A stretch of DNA of 34,501 bases, from contig JAKSLL010000034.1 in NCBI GenBank assembly GCA_024401215.1, forward strand, positions 1 through 34,501, written 5' to 3'. Source of the stretch: Bacteroidaceae bacterium. GTDB taxonomy: Bacteria; Bacteroidota; Bacteroidia; Bacteroidales; Bacteroidaceae. Below the pieces are notes generated by a model that had not been told where the DNA came from, ran no database searches, and saw nothing but the letters and a program-made list of their open reading frames with translations. Below are positions 15,813 through 25,267 of this stretch, piece by piece; the first letter of the stretch is position 1, and each line of letters starts with the position of its first letter. The position numbers and the translations under genes were made by a program.

Positions 15813-16865
15813 ATGTTTGTTGTAGCATCATCATTATTAATTGTTGCGTTTATTCTATCATTCCTGGAGGAGTATCTATCTTTCAGGGTTAAGCTGTCCA
15901 TTCTTGCTGGCATGGCAGTAATAATGGTATGTATGTCAACATTTAAGGATTTAAATACTACAGCCGACGCAAGATTCTATTTGGATTATTTTCAAAATAA
16001 TGATGACCCACTTATTGAGGTCATGACTGAGCCTACATACATATATTTGTCAAGGTTGCTGATATATATGGGGTTGGGGATTGAAGTTCTATTGTTTATA
16101 TATGCCATTATCACAATTCCAACAAAATTGGCGGTTATCAATAAGCTTACTCCGTACGTGTTTACGGCATTGTTAATCTACATACCTGCTTATTATCTGC
16201 TTCAGGATGTGGTTCAGATAAGGGCTGGTGCTGCTGCTGCTTTTCTTTTTCTCAGTTTATATATGGTGTGTGAGAAAAAGTATGTATTTGCAGTTTTAGC
16301 ATTTATTACAGCGATATTGTTTCATTATTCTGCTATCGCTTTCCTTCCTGTGTTTATTTGGGGAAATAGAAAACTATACTTACCAGTGAGAATCCTTCTC
16401 GCTATTCTCGTTCCACTTGGTTTTCTTATGTATTTCAAGGAAATGGATTTGCTATCCTTCCTCCCTTCCTCATTAACTCAGGGAAAGGTGGATTTTTACA
16501 AGGATTCTGCAGAGAAAGGTTCTCAGTTCGCAGAATATGTACTGCCATATAAGAACTTCTATCTTATGGTAAGATGTTTATTGTTGTTTGTATGCTTGAT
16601 TTTCTATAAATCCATAATTATGGAAATGAAATATGCAAATATTATAATGGTTATGTTGGCGGCAAGTATTTTTGTTAAACTGTCAATGTCAACCATTCCT
16701 GTCATTGCTGGTCGACTCAGTGATTTGTATGGTATTACTGACTGTATAGCATTCTCATATTGTCTTAGTTTCGTAAAGCCTTCATGGATTGTTAAATGTG
16801 GCATTTTTGGTGTCGGTCTTTACGTGCTTGTCTATAATTACCTGCATTCAGGTTTTATAGTTTAG
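15813..16865 (+). CDS. EpsG/Wzy-like polysaccharide polymerase
   Basis: This 350-residue protein has about ten membrane segments and little else. The pattern fits the EpsG family of Wzy-type polymerases: LNTTADARFYLDYF in the first external loop, EPTYIYLSRLLIYMGLGIE, LLFIYAIITIPTKLAVI, then DVVQIRAGAAAAFLFLSLY and the conserved ILFHYSAIAFLPVFIW. Such enzymes join lipid-linked repeat units on the periplasmic face. Position directly after the chain-length determinant and in the same locus as a Wzx-type flippase supports a Wzx/Wzy-dependent pathway. Polymerases of this kind diverge strongly, so the call rests on topology, a few motifs and context. Confidence 0.82.
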   Translation: MFVVASSLLIVAFILSFLEEYLSFRVKLSILAGMAVIMVCMSTFKDLNTTADARFYLDYFQNNDDPLIEVMTEPTYIYLSRLLIYMGLGIEVLLFIYAIITIPTKLAVINKLTPYVFTALLIYIPAYYLLQDVVQIRAGAAAAFLFLSLYMVCEKKYVFAVLAFITAILFHYSAIAFLPVFIWGNRKLYLPVRILLAILVPLGFLMYFKEMDLLSFLPSSLTQGKVDFYKDSAEKGSQFAEYVLPYKNFYLMVRCLLLFVCLIFYKSIIMEMKYANIIMVMLAASIFVKLSMSTIPVIAGRLSDLYGITDCIAFSYCLSFVKPSWIVKCGIFGVGLYVLVYNYLHSGFIV

Positions 16866-17009
16866 GTTTGCAAATGAAGTGAAGAATAGGGCGATGCTTG
16901 AATTATTACTATACTATATTTCACGTTGTCATGCAGTCATACAATAGTTTTATTACGGATTAGAAAATTGGGGATTCGAAAATGTATCCCATTAAAAATA
17001 GGAAATACG

Positions 17010-18821
17010 ATGCAAGCGATAATGTTAGCAGCCGGTATGGGTAAACGGCTCGGTGAATATACAAAGAACAATACAAAATGCATGTTATCTGTTAATGGGG
17101 TTAAGCTTATTGACAGAGTTATAGACATGTTGTCGGCAAGGAATATAAGTAGGTTGATTATGGTTGTAGGTTATGAAGCCCAAAATGTAATAGACTATAT
17201 CAGCCAACGTGATAATAACGGACTTGAAATTGAATTCATTTCCAATGATATATACGACAAGACGAATAATATCTACTCTTTGTCGTTAGCAAAGGACGAA
17301 CTGTGTAAAGAAGATACTATCCTTCTTGAATCTGATTTGATATTTGAAGAAAGGATTCTTGATTTGCTGTTAAATCATCCTGATAAGGATCTGGCTTTAG
17401 TGGCAAAGTATGAGACTTGGATGGACGGTACAATGGTAACTATTGATAGCGATAGGAATATTGTGAATTTCATACCTAAAGAAGCCTTTCGTTATGAAGA
17501 TGTAGATGTTTACTATAAGACAGTGAACATATATAAATTCAGCAAGGAATTTTCAGCAAATATCTATGTACCTTTCCTTCTCGCTTATAGTAAGGTTATG
17601 GGGTATAATGAATACTATGAACAAGTCCTCCGTATCTTGCTTCATCTGCACAATTCTCCATTGAAAGCATTGCCTATTGGTAATGAAAAATGGTATGAAA
17701 TTGATGATGTGCAGGATTTGGATATTGCCTCATGTATCTTTTCTGAAGATGTCGTGAAATATAATGAATACCATCGCAGATATGGCGGATACTGGAGATT
17801 CCCTCAAATGTTGGATTATTGCTATTTGGTAAATCCATTCTTTCCTCCTAAACGTATGCGTGATGAACTAAAGGCGAACTTTGATATACTTCTTGAGAAT
17901 TATCCTTCAGGCATGTATGTCAATTCTTTGCTTGCAGGCAAGTATTTTGGCATTAAGCAGGATTATGTTGTTGTAGGCAATGGCGCTGCAGAGCTGATAA
18001 AAGTTGTTATGGAAGATCATGCGGAAGATAAGGTGGGCATTGTATATCCAACATTTGATGAATACCCTAATCGCTTAAAGAAAGAACAAATAGTCCCTTT
18101 TGTTGTTGACACGCCAGATTTCAGATATGGTGCTGACGACCTTATTAATTATTTCAAAGATAAAGAAATAAAGCTTCTCTTGCTAATCAATCCGGATAAT
18201 CCTTCAGGTAATTTTATTCCGAAGAATGATGTCCTTCGTCTTGCCGGATGGTGTATGAATGCAGGTGTGCGCCTGATTGTAGATGAGAGTTTTGTTGACT
18301 TTACAGAAGGGTTTGAGGGGAACAGTCTTCTTCATAATGACATTCTTGAAGAATATCCTGTTATGATGGTGATGAAATCCATTAGCAAAAGCTATGGTGT
18401 GCCAGGACTTCGACTTGGAATCTTCGCCACATCCAACAAGGAGATGATATGTAAAATTAAGAAGGAGGTTAGTATATGGAATATTAATAGCTTTGGAGAA
18501 TTCTATATGCAGATTTTCGGGAAATATGAGAAAGACTATCATCGTGCGTGTCAATTGTTTATTGAAGAACGCGAAACATTTAGAAAAGAACTTGAAAGCA
18601 TTCCTTATCTGCATGTTGTTCCATCGCAGGCAAACTATTTTCTTTGCGAGGTTATAGCCAAATATACGTCATCAGAGCTTACACAAGAATTGATAAACCA
18701 CGATGTGATAATAAGCAATTGTGGACTTAAAAGTAATATGGCAGGAAAACAGCTTATTAGACTTGCTGTAAGAAGTCGTGCTGATAATAAAAAACTTATA
18801 TCTATATTAAAGTCATTGTAA
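17010..18821 (+). CDS. Bifunctional LicC/PntC-like nucleotidyltransferase fused to CobD-like PLP decarboxylase/aminotransferase
   Basis: The start is the ATG at 17010 (603 residues), directly before the nucleotide-binding motif; upstream in-frame starts add an implausible N-terminus. Residues 1-235 are a nucleotidyltransferase: IMLAAGMGKRLGEYTKNNTK, the LicC/PntC-type DKTNNIYSLSLAK, and the metal site LLESDLIFEE. Residues 255-603 are a fold-type I PLP enzyme: YCYLVNPFFPPKRM, VVGNGAAELIKVV, LINPDNPSGN, LIVDESFVDF, the Schiff-base lysine K460 in SISKSYGVPGLRLG, and a CobD-like end (PSQANYFL, RLAVRSRADNKKL). CobD decarboxylates threonine phosphate to aminopropanol phosphate; a related reaction on serine phosphate gives ethanolamine phosphate. 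The simplest reading is that one domain makes an amino-alcohol phosphate and the other activates it with CTP. The stop overlaps the next start (TAATG). Confidence 0.85.
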   Translation: MQAIMLAAGMGKRLGEYTKNNTKCMLSVNGVKLIDRVIDMLSARNISRLIMVVGYEAQNVIDYISQRDNNGLEIEFISNDIYDKTNNIYSLSLAKDELCKEDTILLESDLIFEERILDLLLNHPDKDLALVAKYETWMDGTMVTIDSDRNIVNFIPKEAFRYEDVDVYYKTVNIYKFSKEFSANIYVPFLLAYSKVMGYNEYYEQVLRILLHLHNSPLKALPIGNEKWYEIDDVQDLDIASCIFSEDVVKYNEYHRRYGGYWRFPQMLDYCYLVNPFFPPKRMRDELKANFDILLENYPSGMYVNSLLAGKYFGIKQDYVVVGNGAAELIKVVMEDHAEDKVGIVYPTFDEYPNRLKKEQIVPFVVDTPDFRYGADDLINYFKDKEIKLLLLINPDNPSGNFIPKNDVLRLAGWCMNAGVRLIVDESFVDFTEGFEGNSLLHNDILEEYPVMMVMKSISKSYGVPGLRLGIFATSNKEMICKIKKEVSIWNINSFGEFYMQIFGKYEKDYHRACQLFIEERETFRKELESIPYLHVVPSQANYFLCEVIAKYTSSELTQELINHDVIISNCGLKSNMAGKQLIRLAVRSRADNKKLISILKSL

Positions 18822-19840
18822 TGAAGACAATAACAATTTGCGGTGGAGGTTCTCTTGGTCACGTTATAGCAGGGTGGCTTTCTGCGCAAGGACATGCTAT
18901 AGTAAACATCTTGACAGGGAAGCCAGAGAAGTGGCAGCATGAAATAATGGTTGACACGCCTGATGGTAAGGTTCTATGCGGTGATATTGCAAAGATAACT
19001 AACACGCCAGAAGAAGTCATTCCTGAGTCGGATGTTGTACTGTTATGTCTTCCTGGATTCTTGATTGCAAGGCAGTTGGAGTCCATTAAACCTGTTTTGA
19101 AACCAACAACCTTTGTGGGATGTGTTTTCGCTTCAACTGGTTTTTTCTTTGAGGCATTTAACATTCTTGGACATAAACAGCCTCTCTGGGGCTTTCAGCG
19201 TGTTCCTTTTATTTCGCGTGTTGATGAGTATGGTAAGTCGGCTCATCTTCTTGGATATAAGAAGTCACATAATATAGCAGTGGAGAATGTTGGCGATGAT
19301 GCTAAGAATGCCTTTGTAAAGGTTATGGAAGATTGGTTTGAACGGCCTATTTCCCTTCTGCGTAATTATTATGAGGCATCTCTCACAAATAGCAATCCAT
19401 TGCTTCACACCTCTCGCCTTTTTACAATGTTTGGAGATGAGAATGGAGAAAAGGTATATGATCGTATGATTCTTTTCTATGAAGAGTGGACCGAAGCTGC
19501 AGCCGATATGTATATAAAGATGGATCAGGAATTCTTCAGTCTCTTAAAGGTTCTTCCTGTTTCTGATGGATACCTACCAACAGCTTTGGAGTATTATGAT
19601 AGTCATGATGCAAAATCACTTGCTGAAAAATTACGTTCTATTGATGGTTTCAAGGGAATAACTTCGCCAATGTTAAAGGTTGGTGAATGTTGGGTTCCTG
19701 ATTTTGAAAGTAGATATTTTACTGAAGATTTCCCTTATGGCTTAAGATATATTTGGCAGTTGGCTCATGAGAATGGCATAGCTTGTCCAACTATTGATAA
19801 AGTATATGAATGGGGAATGACAAAAGTACAGAAAAAGTAA
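18821..19840 (+). CDS. NAD/NADP octopine/nopaline dehydrogenase family protein
   Basis: This 339-residue enzyme has an N-terminal Rossmann motif (TICGGGSLGHVIAGWLSAQG, Gly8, Gly10, Gly13). A central strand-loop (DVVLLCLPGFLIARQLES) leads to a C-terminal helical domain with the opine dehydrogenase signature N190-S-N-P-L-L-H196, where the His is the expected catalytic residue. Opine dehydrogenases reductively condense an amine with a 2-oxo acid to give an N-carboxyalkyl secondary amine. The gene overlaps the PLP/nucleotidyltransferase fusion by one base and is followed by licD, so it probably modifies the amino group of the moiety made there. The substrate is not known. A plain 2-oxo or hydroxy acid dehydrogenase role is less likely given the NSNP-H motif. 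Confidence 0.85.
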   Translation: MKTITICGGGSLGHVIAGWLSAQGHAIVNILTGKPEKWQHEIMVDTPDGKVLCGDIAKITNTPEEVIPESDVVLLCLPGFLIARQLESIKPVLKPTTFVGCVFASTGFFFEAFNILGHKQPLWGFQRVPFISRVDEYGKSAHLLGYKKSHNIAVENVGDDAKNAFVKVMEDWFERPISLLRNYYEASLTNSNPLLHTSRLFTMFGDENGEKVYDRMILFYEEWTEAAADMYIKMDQEFFSLLKVLPVSDGYLPTALEYYDSHDAKSLAEKLRSIDGFKGITSPMLKVGECWVPDFESRYFTEDFPYGLRYIWQLAHENGIACPTIDKVYEWGMTKVQKK

Positions 19841-19852
19841 CAAGTCGAAATT

Positions 19853-20662
19853 ATGGTTTACAATACTGGTGAAACGTCAGAAGAACTGAGAGCGAAATAT
19901 AATCCGGAAGGTTCAAAACTTCGTAAATCTCAGCTAAGAATGGTTGACATGCTTTTGTATCTCGATAGGATATTCCGTGAAAACAATATAGATTATATGC
20001 TGTGTGCAGGTAATATCCTTGGAGCCGTACGCCATGAAGGAGAGTTTATCCCTTGGGATGACGATTTGGATATAAAGGTGCTGCGAAAGGATTTTAAGCG
20101 TGCTCAACAAGTGATATTGGATAATCCTCATCCGCAATATGTTCTGCAAAACCATGATACAGATCCTGGATATATGGGTCAATGGGCTGTTCTGAGAGAT
20201 ACTAAAAGTGAATATATAAAGAAATCTGTGATACACAATATAAGGAAATATAGAGGCATTCAAATAGATATATTTCCATGGGATAATGGAATTCCGTTTT
20301 GGGTAAGATATTGCGCATCGCAGATGCAGGCAAGATTGTTGGAACCATTCATAAAGATAAAATTATTTAAAATTGCTAATGCGTTGTATTTTCTTATGTA
20401 TAAAGTACTGTTCCCAATTATTATTCATATATGCAATAAGCGTAATAGCAATAAATATTATCCAACATTGGGCACAGGGTGGTTTATTGAATACGAAGAT
20501 AGCACATTGTTCCCAACAAAACCTATAATGTTTGAGGGACATCAGTTTCCTGGCCCTGCTAAACTTGATAAATATCTGAAGGAAACTTATGGTGACTATA
20601 TGAGTCTTCCACCTTTGGATAAGCGGAATCAACATGAGGCAGAATACAATATCTGGGATTAG
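19853..20662 (+). CDS. LicD-family phosphotransferase
   Basis: LicD proteins transfer phosphocholine or similar groups from CDP-linked donors to surface glycans. This 269-residue protein has the family core: LRKSQLRMVDMLLYLDRIF, then NNIDYMLCAGNILGAVRHEG, and the acidic metal site IPWDDDLDIKVLRKDF (Asp69-71 and Asp73). A second conserved part is RKYRGIQIDIFPWDNGIPF, and the end has YGDYMSLPPLDKRN. The gene starts 12 bases after the dehydrogenase. With the nucleotidyltransferase fusion it forms an activation-transfer pair. No choline kinase or choline transporter gene is present, so phosphocholine itself is less likely than a group made by the neighbouring enzymes. Confidence 0.9.
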   Translation: MVYNTGETSEELRAKYNPEGSKLRKSQLRMVDMLLYLDRIFRENNIDYMLCAGNILGAVRHEGEFIPWDDDLDIKVLRKDFKRAQQVILDNPHPQYVLQNHDTDPGYMGQWAVLRDTKSEYIKKSVIHNIRKYRGIQIDIFPWDNGIPFWVRYCASQMQARLLEPFIKIKLFKIANALYFLMYKVLFPIIIHICNKRNSNKYYPTLGTGWFIEYEDSTLFPTKPIMFEGHQFPGPAKLDKYLKETYGDYMSLPPLDKRNQHEAEYNIWD

Positions 20663-20679
20663 AATTATAGCTGTTTGCA

Positions 20680-22107
20680 ATGTCAACAAGTCTAAAAAAA
20701 AATTTTCTATATAATATTATATTAACAGTTGGGAATTATATTTTCCCATTGCTTGTGTATCCCTATACTTCAAGAGTGTTGGGCGTGGTTAATATTGGAA
20801 TATGTAATTATGTAGATAGTATAATAAACTATTTCGTCCTTTTTTCTGCTTTAGGTGTGGGCTCTCTTGGTGTAAGGGAGGTAGCTCGCGCTAAGGAAGA
20901 AGGGGAAAGACTTGACAAAGTGTTCTCTACGTTGGTCTTTTTTAATGTCTTGTTGACGATATTTGCTGTTATATTGCTGGTTGCGTTAACTTACTTTGTT
21001 CCATTATTTGAAAGTTACAAAGACTATCTCTTGATAGGAATACTTAAGCTTGTGATGAGCGCATTCCTTGTGGAATGGTTTTATCAGGGGATATCAAACT
21101 TTAAGTTTGTTACAATACGTTCCCTCATTGTTAGAACATTGTATGTATTTGGAGTGTTTCTTTTTGTAAGGACTAAAGACGATGCGTTAATATATTATTT
21201 CCTTACTTGTTTGATGGTGGCGGTAAATGCTATATATAACTGGTTGTATTCAAGAAAACTTGTAAAGATGTCTTTCAGGAGTATTAACTTGAAACTCTAC
21301 CTTGTTCCGATTTTAAGCTATGGATTGTATAGAATCTTAACTTCTATGTACACCACGTTTAATGTAACTTTTCTTGGAACCGTAACCAGTGATATTGAAG
21401 TAGGTTATTTCACAACCGCAACAAAGCTCTACACCATAATAATGAGTCTTTTTACGGCATTTACAACTGTTATGGTGCCTCGTGTGAGTGAATTGGTTGC
21501 GAAGGGAGACAGAGAAAGTCTTGTTTCTATTGCAAATAAGACATTTAACGCTGTCTTTTCCATATCTATTCCTCTTATATATATATGTTATTGCTACGCT
21601 TCCTTAATTATAAATATTATTGCTGGTGAAGGATACGAAGGTGCTGTTATTCCTTTTCAGATTGTGATGATATTATTGCTTGTGATAGCATTGGAGCAAA
21701 TAATAATACAGCAATTTCTTATGGCAATAACGAACTCAAAGTGTATTATTGTTCTCAGCAGTTTGGGTGCCGTGATAGGATTGTTGTGTAACTTCGTACT
21801 TGATGTACCTTTGAAAAGTACTGGCGCAGCTATTTCGTGGGCTATTTCTGAGGTTGCAATTTTATTTGCATCTTTGTTTTATTTTAAGAAGTATTATTCA
21901 ATACAATTTCCTTTTGGACGAATGGTTAAATACTGTGTTGTCTATGCTCCAATACTTGTCGTGTTTTTCCTCTTCCCTGAACAAGAAATCACATGGAAGT
22001 TAGTTTTTTCTTTAGTGCTGATTCTTTTATGGTTTATATTTGTTAATATAAAGATTATCCCCAATGAATTTATACAATCATTAGCAAACAGATTTCTGAA
22101 GAAATAA
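20680..22107 (+). CDS. wzx: Oligosaccharide repeat-unit flippase (Wzx-type, MOP superfamily)
   Basis: This 475-residue inner-membrane protein has 12 or more hydrophobic segments across its length. The N-terminus (LKKNFLYNIILTVGNYIFPL, then YPYTSRVLGVVNIGICNYV) and the block ALGVGSLGVREVARAKEE are typical of bacterial polysaccharide transporters. LVEWFYQGISNFKFVTIRSL and VPRVSELVAKGD also match the family. It should flip lipid-linked repeat units to the periplasm for the EpsG-like polymerase. It starts 17 bases after licD. Such flippases vary with repeat-unit structure, so the exact substrate cannot be inferred. Confidence 0.93.
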   Translation: MSTSLKKNFLYNIILTVGNYIFPLLVYPYTSRVLGVVNIGICNYVDSIINYFVLFSALGVGSLGVREVARAKEEGERLDKVFSTLVFFNVLLTIFAVILLVALTYFVPLFESYKDYLLIGILKLVMSAFLVEWFYQGISNFKFVTIRSLIVRTLYVFGVFLFVRTKDDALIYYFLTCLMVAVNAIYNWLYSRKLVKMSFRSINLKLYLVPILSYGLYRILTSMYTTFNVTFLGTVTSDIEVGYFTTATKLYTIIMSLFTAFTTVMVPRVSELVAKGDRESLVSIANKTFNAVFSISIPLIYICYCYASLIINIIAGEGYEGAVIPFQIVMILLLVIALEQIIIQQFLMAITNSKCIIVLSSLGAVIGLLCNFVLDVPLKSTGAAISWAISEVAILFASLFYFKKYYSIQFPFGRMVKYCVVYAPILVVFFLFPEQEITWKLVFSLVLILLWFIFVNIKIIPNEFIQSLANRFLKK

Positions 22108-22158
22108 CTAATTTATTTGTTTTGTATATATTCAAACTATTTAAGGGTATTTAATATA

Positions 22159-23169
22159 ATGGACGCAACTAAAAATATAGAAAATAGGAATGTCGGTATA
22201 ACGATTGCGAAAGCAATTGCTATCATTTTGATGGTGTTAGGTCATTCTGGATGCCCAGATGCACTGAATGATTTTCTTGGAATAATCCGCATGCCTCTTT
22301 TCTTCATTATGAGTGGTTATTGCTTTAAGCAAAAATATATAGAGGACGGGCGGAAGTATTTGAAAAGAAGAGTTACCGGTGTCTATTGGCCATTTGTTAA
22401 ATGGTCAATCGTTTTCCTTCTGCTTCATAATGTGATTTATCCTGATAATTATTCACTCCAAACGATTGGATATAAGGCGTTTTGTACTGTGGTCGGACTG
22501 ATAGAAAATGAGCAGTTGATAGGTGGATATTGGTTTGTTCATGACTTGTTCTGGGGCTCTCTGCTCTTTTATGCAATGGTAAGGGTTGTGAAAAAAGAAT
22601 GGGCAGTTGTCTTGTTGTTAGGAATCGCAGGACTTCTTATGAACTATTTTGATGTGAAACTCTCTTGTTTCCTTTACCCCCGTACAGTCTTGGCTTCGTG
22701 CTTTATTGCAATTGGGTATGCATATAAGGTAAGCCGATTCTCCTTTGAAAAGAATTGGATATTCATAGGTTGTGTTTTTGTTTCACTTGGCGTTTTGAGT
22801 CTATTTTGGACAACATCATTCCTTGAGTTTTCTTGGAAGGATGTTCCACTTTTCATACCAGCCGCAACTATGGGCTCGTTAATGATTTTTGGAATTGGCG
22901 AGCACTTGAGCCTTATAAGTGATGGAGTTTGCAAGCGCTTTCTTGTCTATGTGGGTGGAAAAACATTTGCGATTCTTACATGGCATATGTTGTCTTTCAA
23001 ATTAGTTTCAGTCTTTCTGATATTGGTTTTGGAATTGGATTGGACCCGCTTTTATGATTTCCCTGTTATGATGGATTATGCTAGCAAAGGTTGGAGTATA
23101 GCATATCTTGCTGTGGGATTGTTTGTTCCGCTGTCTGTTTATTATTTAATAGAGAAGATAAAGAAATGA
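22159..23169 (+). CDS. Acyltransferase 3 family membrane protein
   Basis: The ATG at 22159 gives 336 residues; an earlier TTG at 22117 is less likely. The protein has about ten membrane segments. Family motifs are present: NVGITIAKAIAIILMVLGHS with the catalytic-type His, then RMPLFFIMSGYCFKQKY and the basic KYLKRRVTGVYWPFVKW. Later come QLIGGYWFVHDLFWGSLLFY and ILTWHMLSFK. PF01757 enzymes add acetyl or other acyl groups to sugars, so it probably O-acylates the glycan. The stop overlaps the following glycosyltransferase start by four bases (ATGA), showing one transcription unit. Confidence 0.9.
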   Translation: MDATKNIENRNVGITIAKAIAIILMVLGHSGCPDALNDFLGIIRMPLFFIMSGYCFKQKYIEDGRKYLKRRVTGVYWPFVKWSIVFLLLHNVIYPDNYSLQTIGYKAFCTVVGLIENEQLIGGYWFVHDLFWGSLLFYAMVRVVKKEWAVVLLLGIAGLLMNYFDVKLSCFLYPRTVLASCFIAIGYAYKVSRFSFEKNWIFIGCVFVSLGVLSLFWTTSFLEFSWKDVPLFIPAATMGSLMIFGIGEHLSLISDGVCKRFLVYVGGKTFAILTWHMLSFKLVSVFLILVLELDWTRFYDFPVMMDYASKGWSIAYLAVGLFVPLSVYYLIEKIKK

Positions 23170-24116
23170 AATTTTCCGTAACGATACCTTCTTACAAATC
23201 ACGTTATCTCAAAGAAGCTATAGAGAGCATTGTAACGCAGACATACGAAAATTGGGAGCTTGTCATTGTAGATGATTGCTCGCCAGAAAACTTGTATGAC
23301 ATCGTTGCTCCATTCCTCTCCGATAGCCGCATACGTTACTATCGCAATAAAAAGAATTGTGGTGCTGTAGATGTTGTTGACAACTGGAACATCTGTCTTG
23401 AGTATTGTACAGGTGAGTATGTGATATGCATAGGCGATGATGATAGACTTAAACAATGCTGTCTCGAAGAATATCGAAAACTGATAGAAAAATATCCAGG
23501 ACTTGAAATATATCATGCTCGCACGGAAATCATTGATGAGAACAGCGCACCAAAGTTCTTGCAAGAAGAACGTCCTGAATGGGAGTCTGCATTGTCTTTG
23601 CTATGGAATAGATGGGATAATCGAGAAAACCAGTATATTGGGGATTTCTGCTATGATACACAAGCGTTGAGGCGTAATGGAGGATACTACAAGCTTCCTC
23701 TTGCATGGGGAAGCGATGACATTTCGGCTGTTAGGGCTGCTACTTCAAAAGGAATTGCTAACACTCTTATTCCATGCTTTGAATATCGTCAGAATAGTCA
23801 AACTATCACAAGCAGTAAGAATGCTCGTACAAAGCTTGAGGCCACATTGGCTTCTCACAAGTGGTTCATGGGATTCATTAAAGGACTGGATGTGGATTGT
23901 TTGTCAGACAGGGATAAAGAACGTTTTATGACTATCAACACCGTGTGCAAGACATATTATTATAAGTCCTTGGGAAAGAACTGTGCTGATGATTTGAGGG
24001 GTAACCCGTTCAGAATACCATTCTGGTATCGTTCCTTAGCTGTATTTGGATTTTCGCCTTTGCTTTTTTTAAAGTGGTATATTAAATCAGTCTGTAATGT
24101 GATAACAGGAAAATAA
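23166..24116 (+). CDS. Glycosyltransferase family 2
   Basis: The start at 23166 gives 316 residues beginning MKFSVTIPSYKSRYLKEAIE. It overlaps the acyltransferase stop by four bases. The GT-A fold is visible: SIVTQTYENWELVIVDDCSP near residue 38 binds the nucleotide, and YVICIGDDDRLK near 90 is the metal-binding DxD equivalent. LPLAWGSDDISAVRAATSKG follows as a probable acceptor or catalytic-base region. The protein is cytoplasmic or membrane-associated and should add one sugar to the lipid-linked repeat unit. Donor and linkage cannot be determined. A second in-frame ATG upstream at 23091 lies inside the preceding gene and is rejected. Confidence 0.92.
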   Translation: MKFSVTIPSYKSRYLKEAIESIVTQTYENWELVIVDDCSPENLYDIVAPFLSDSRIRYYRNKKNCGAVDVVDNWNICLEYCTGEYVICIGDDDRLKQCCLEEYRKLIEKYPGLEIYHARTEIIDENSAPKFLQEERPEWESALSLLWNRWDNRENQYIGDFCYDTQALRRNGGYYKLPLAWGSDDISAVRAATSKGIANTLIPCFEYRQNSQTITSSKNARTKLEATLASHKWFMGFIKGLDVDCLSDRDKERFMTINTVCKTYYYKSLGKNCADDLRGNPFRIPFWYRSLAVFGFSPLLFLKWYIKSVCNVITGK

Positions 24117-24124
24117 TAATGTAG

Positions 24125-25267
24125 ATGAAAAAAGTTCTTTTCTTGACCAGACACTACCTGAGTGACAATAATGGTGGCGCAAATGCTACCAAAGGTTTTG
24201 TTCATGCCTTTGCAAGATTGTTTGACGACTTGGTACTGATATATCCGGAGCATGACAACGAAGACAATTCCAATTTCGTTCCACAAAGCGTGAAGTGCAT
24301 ACCGTGCTTTGACCATCGCTCCAAGATACAAAAAGGTCTAGATGTTTATCGAGGAAGATTGCATAGACTTACGGATTTTGTCAGACGCCATCTTGGTGGT
24401 TGTAAATATGATATTATTGTCATTGACCATAGCTTAACAGCTGCTTCTCTCATTGAGAACATAAAGGCAACGGGTGCAAAGATTATTACTATACACCATA
24501 ATGTGGAAAGGTTTTATATGAAGGACAATCTTCCACCATTAGCATACCGTTTGCCGATGATGTACTATTCATCAAAGGCCGAAACAGCAGCGTTGTTAGC
24601 AAGTGATATAAATTTCACCTTGACAGAGAATGACGCACAAGTGTTTGTGTCATGGTATCCACAGCGCAATCTTCACCTTCACAATATAGGAATCTGTGAA
24701 TTCAGGCATTTGGCAGACAAATCTTTTCCGCTGAAGAAAAAAGGGCGCACGTTCATCATAACAGGTTCGCTATGCTTCAAGCAGTCTAATAGACCCATTG
24801 TTGAGTTTATGAAGAATTACTATGAAATTCTTCTTAAGGCGTGTCCTGACTGCAAACTTATTATTGCAGGTCGGAATCCAAGTATGGAGATTCTTGATAT
24901 TTGCCGAGATAAACAGAATGTCATGGTCATTGGAAATCCCGAAGATATGAATGTGTTGCTTGAAGGTGCAGATTATTATTTGTGTCCGATAAATGCAGGA
25001 AGTGGCATAAAACTTCGTGTGATAGATGGATTGAAGCATGGTCTCCCGATTTTGTGCCATTCCGTATCAGCTGTAGGCTATGAAACTTTCAGAAATAATC
25101 GTCAACTGTTTGAATACAATGATCAGAATAGTTTCTATACATCGGTAAATCAAATGCTCATGGCTGATATCAATCCTAATGATATATATAATACTTTCAA
25201 AGAAGAATTCAGTGTGGAATCTCTTGCGATGAAGCTGCATCGTATAATTCAGAATGTCCTATTATGA
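24125..25267 (+). CDS. Glycosyltransferase family 4 (GT-B fold)
   Basis: This 380-residue protein has a two-domain GT-B pattern. The N-terminal half starts MKKVLFLTRHYLSDNNGGAN and contains YDIIVIDHSLTAASLI and ITIHHNVERFYMKDN, resembling the acceptor-binding domain of family 4. The C-terminal half contains FIITGSLCFKQSNRPIVEFM, CKLIIAGRNPSM, MVIGNPEDMNVLLEGADYYL and CPINAGSGIKLRVIDGLKHG, the last being the donor-binding region. It lies eight bases after the family 2 gene and adds a sugar to the repeat unit on the cytoplasmic face. The specificity is unknown. It ends at an AT-rich gap of almost 300 bases. Confidence 0.88.
   Translation: MKKVLFLTRHYLSDNNGGANATKGFVHAFARLFDDLVLIYPEHDNEDNSNFVPQSVKCIPCFDHRSKIQKGLDVYRGRLHRLTDFVRRHLGGCKYDIIVIDHSLTAASLIENIKATGAKIITIHHNVERFYMKDNLPPLAYRLPMMYYSSKAETAALLASDINFTLTENDAQVFVSWYPQRNLHLHNIGICEFRHLADKSFPLKKKGRTFIITGSLCFKQSNRPIVEFMKNYYEILLKACPDCKLIIAGRNPSMEILDICRDKQNVMVIGNPEDMNVLLEGADYYLCPINAGSGIKLRVIDGLKHGLPILCHSVSAVGYETFRNNRQLFEYNDQNSFYTSVNQMLMADINPNDIYNTFKEEFSVESLAMKLHRIIQNVLL

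Noticed and set aside
15813-16865. The multi-span protein as an O-antigen ligase
   Set aside because: The TTADARFYLDYF, QIRAGAAAAF and LFHYSA blocks fit EpsG-type polymerases better, and a polymerase is otherwise missing from the locus.
24770-25060. Minus-strand frame inside the glycosyltransferase gene
   Set aside because: Shadow of a well-supported GT-B gene.
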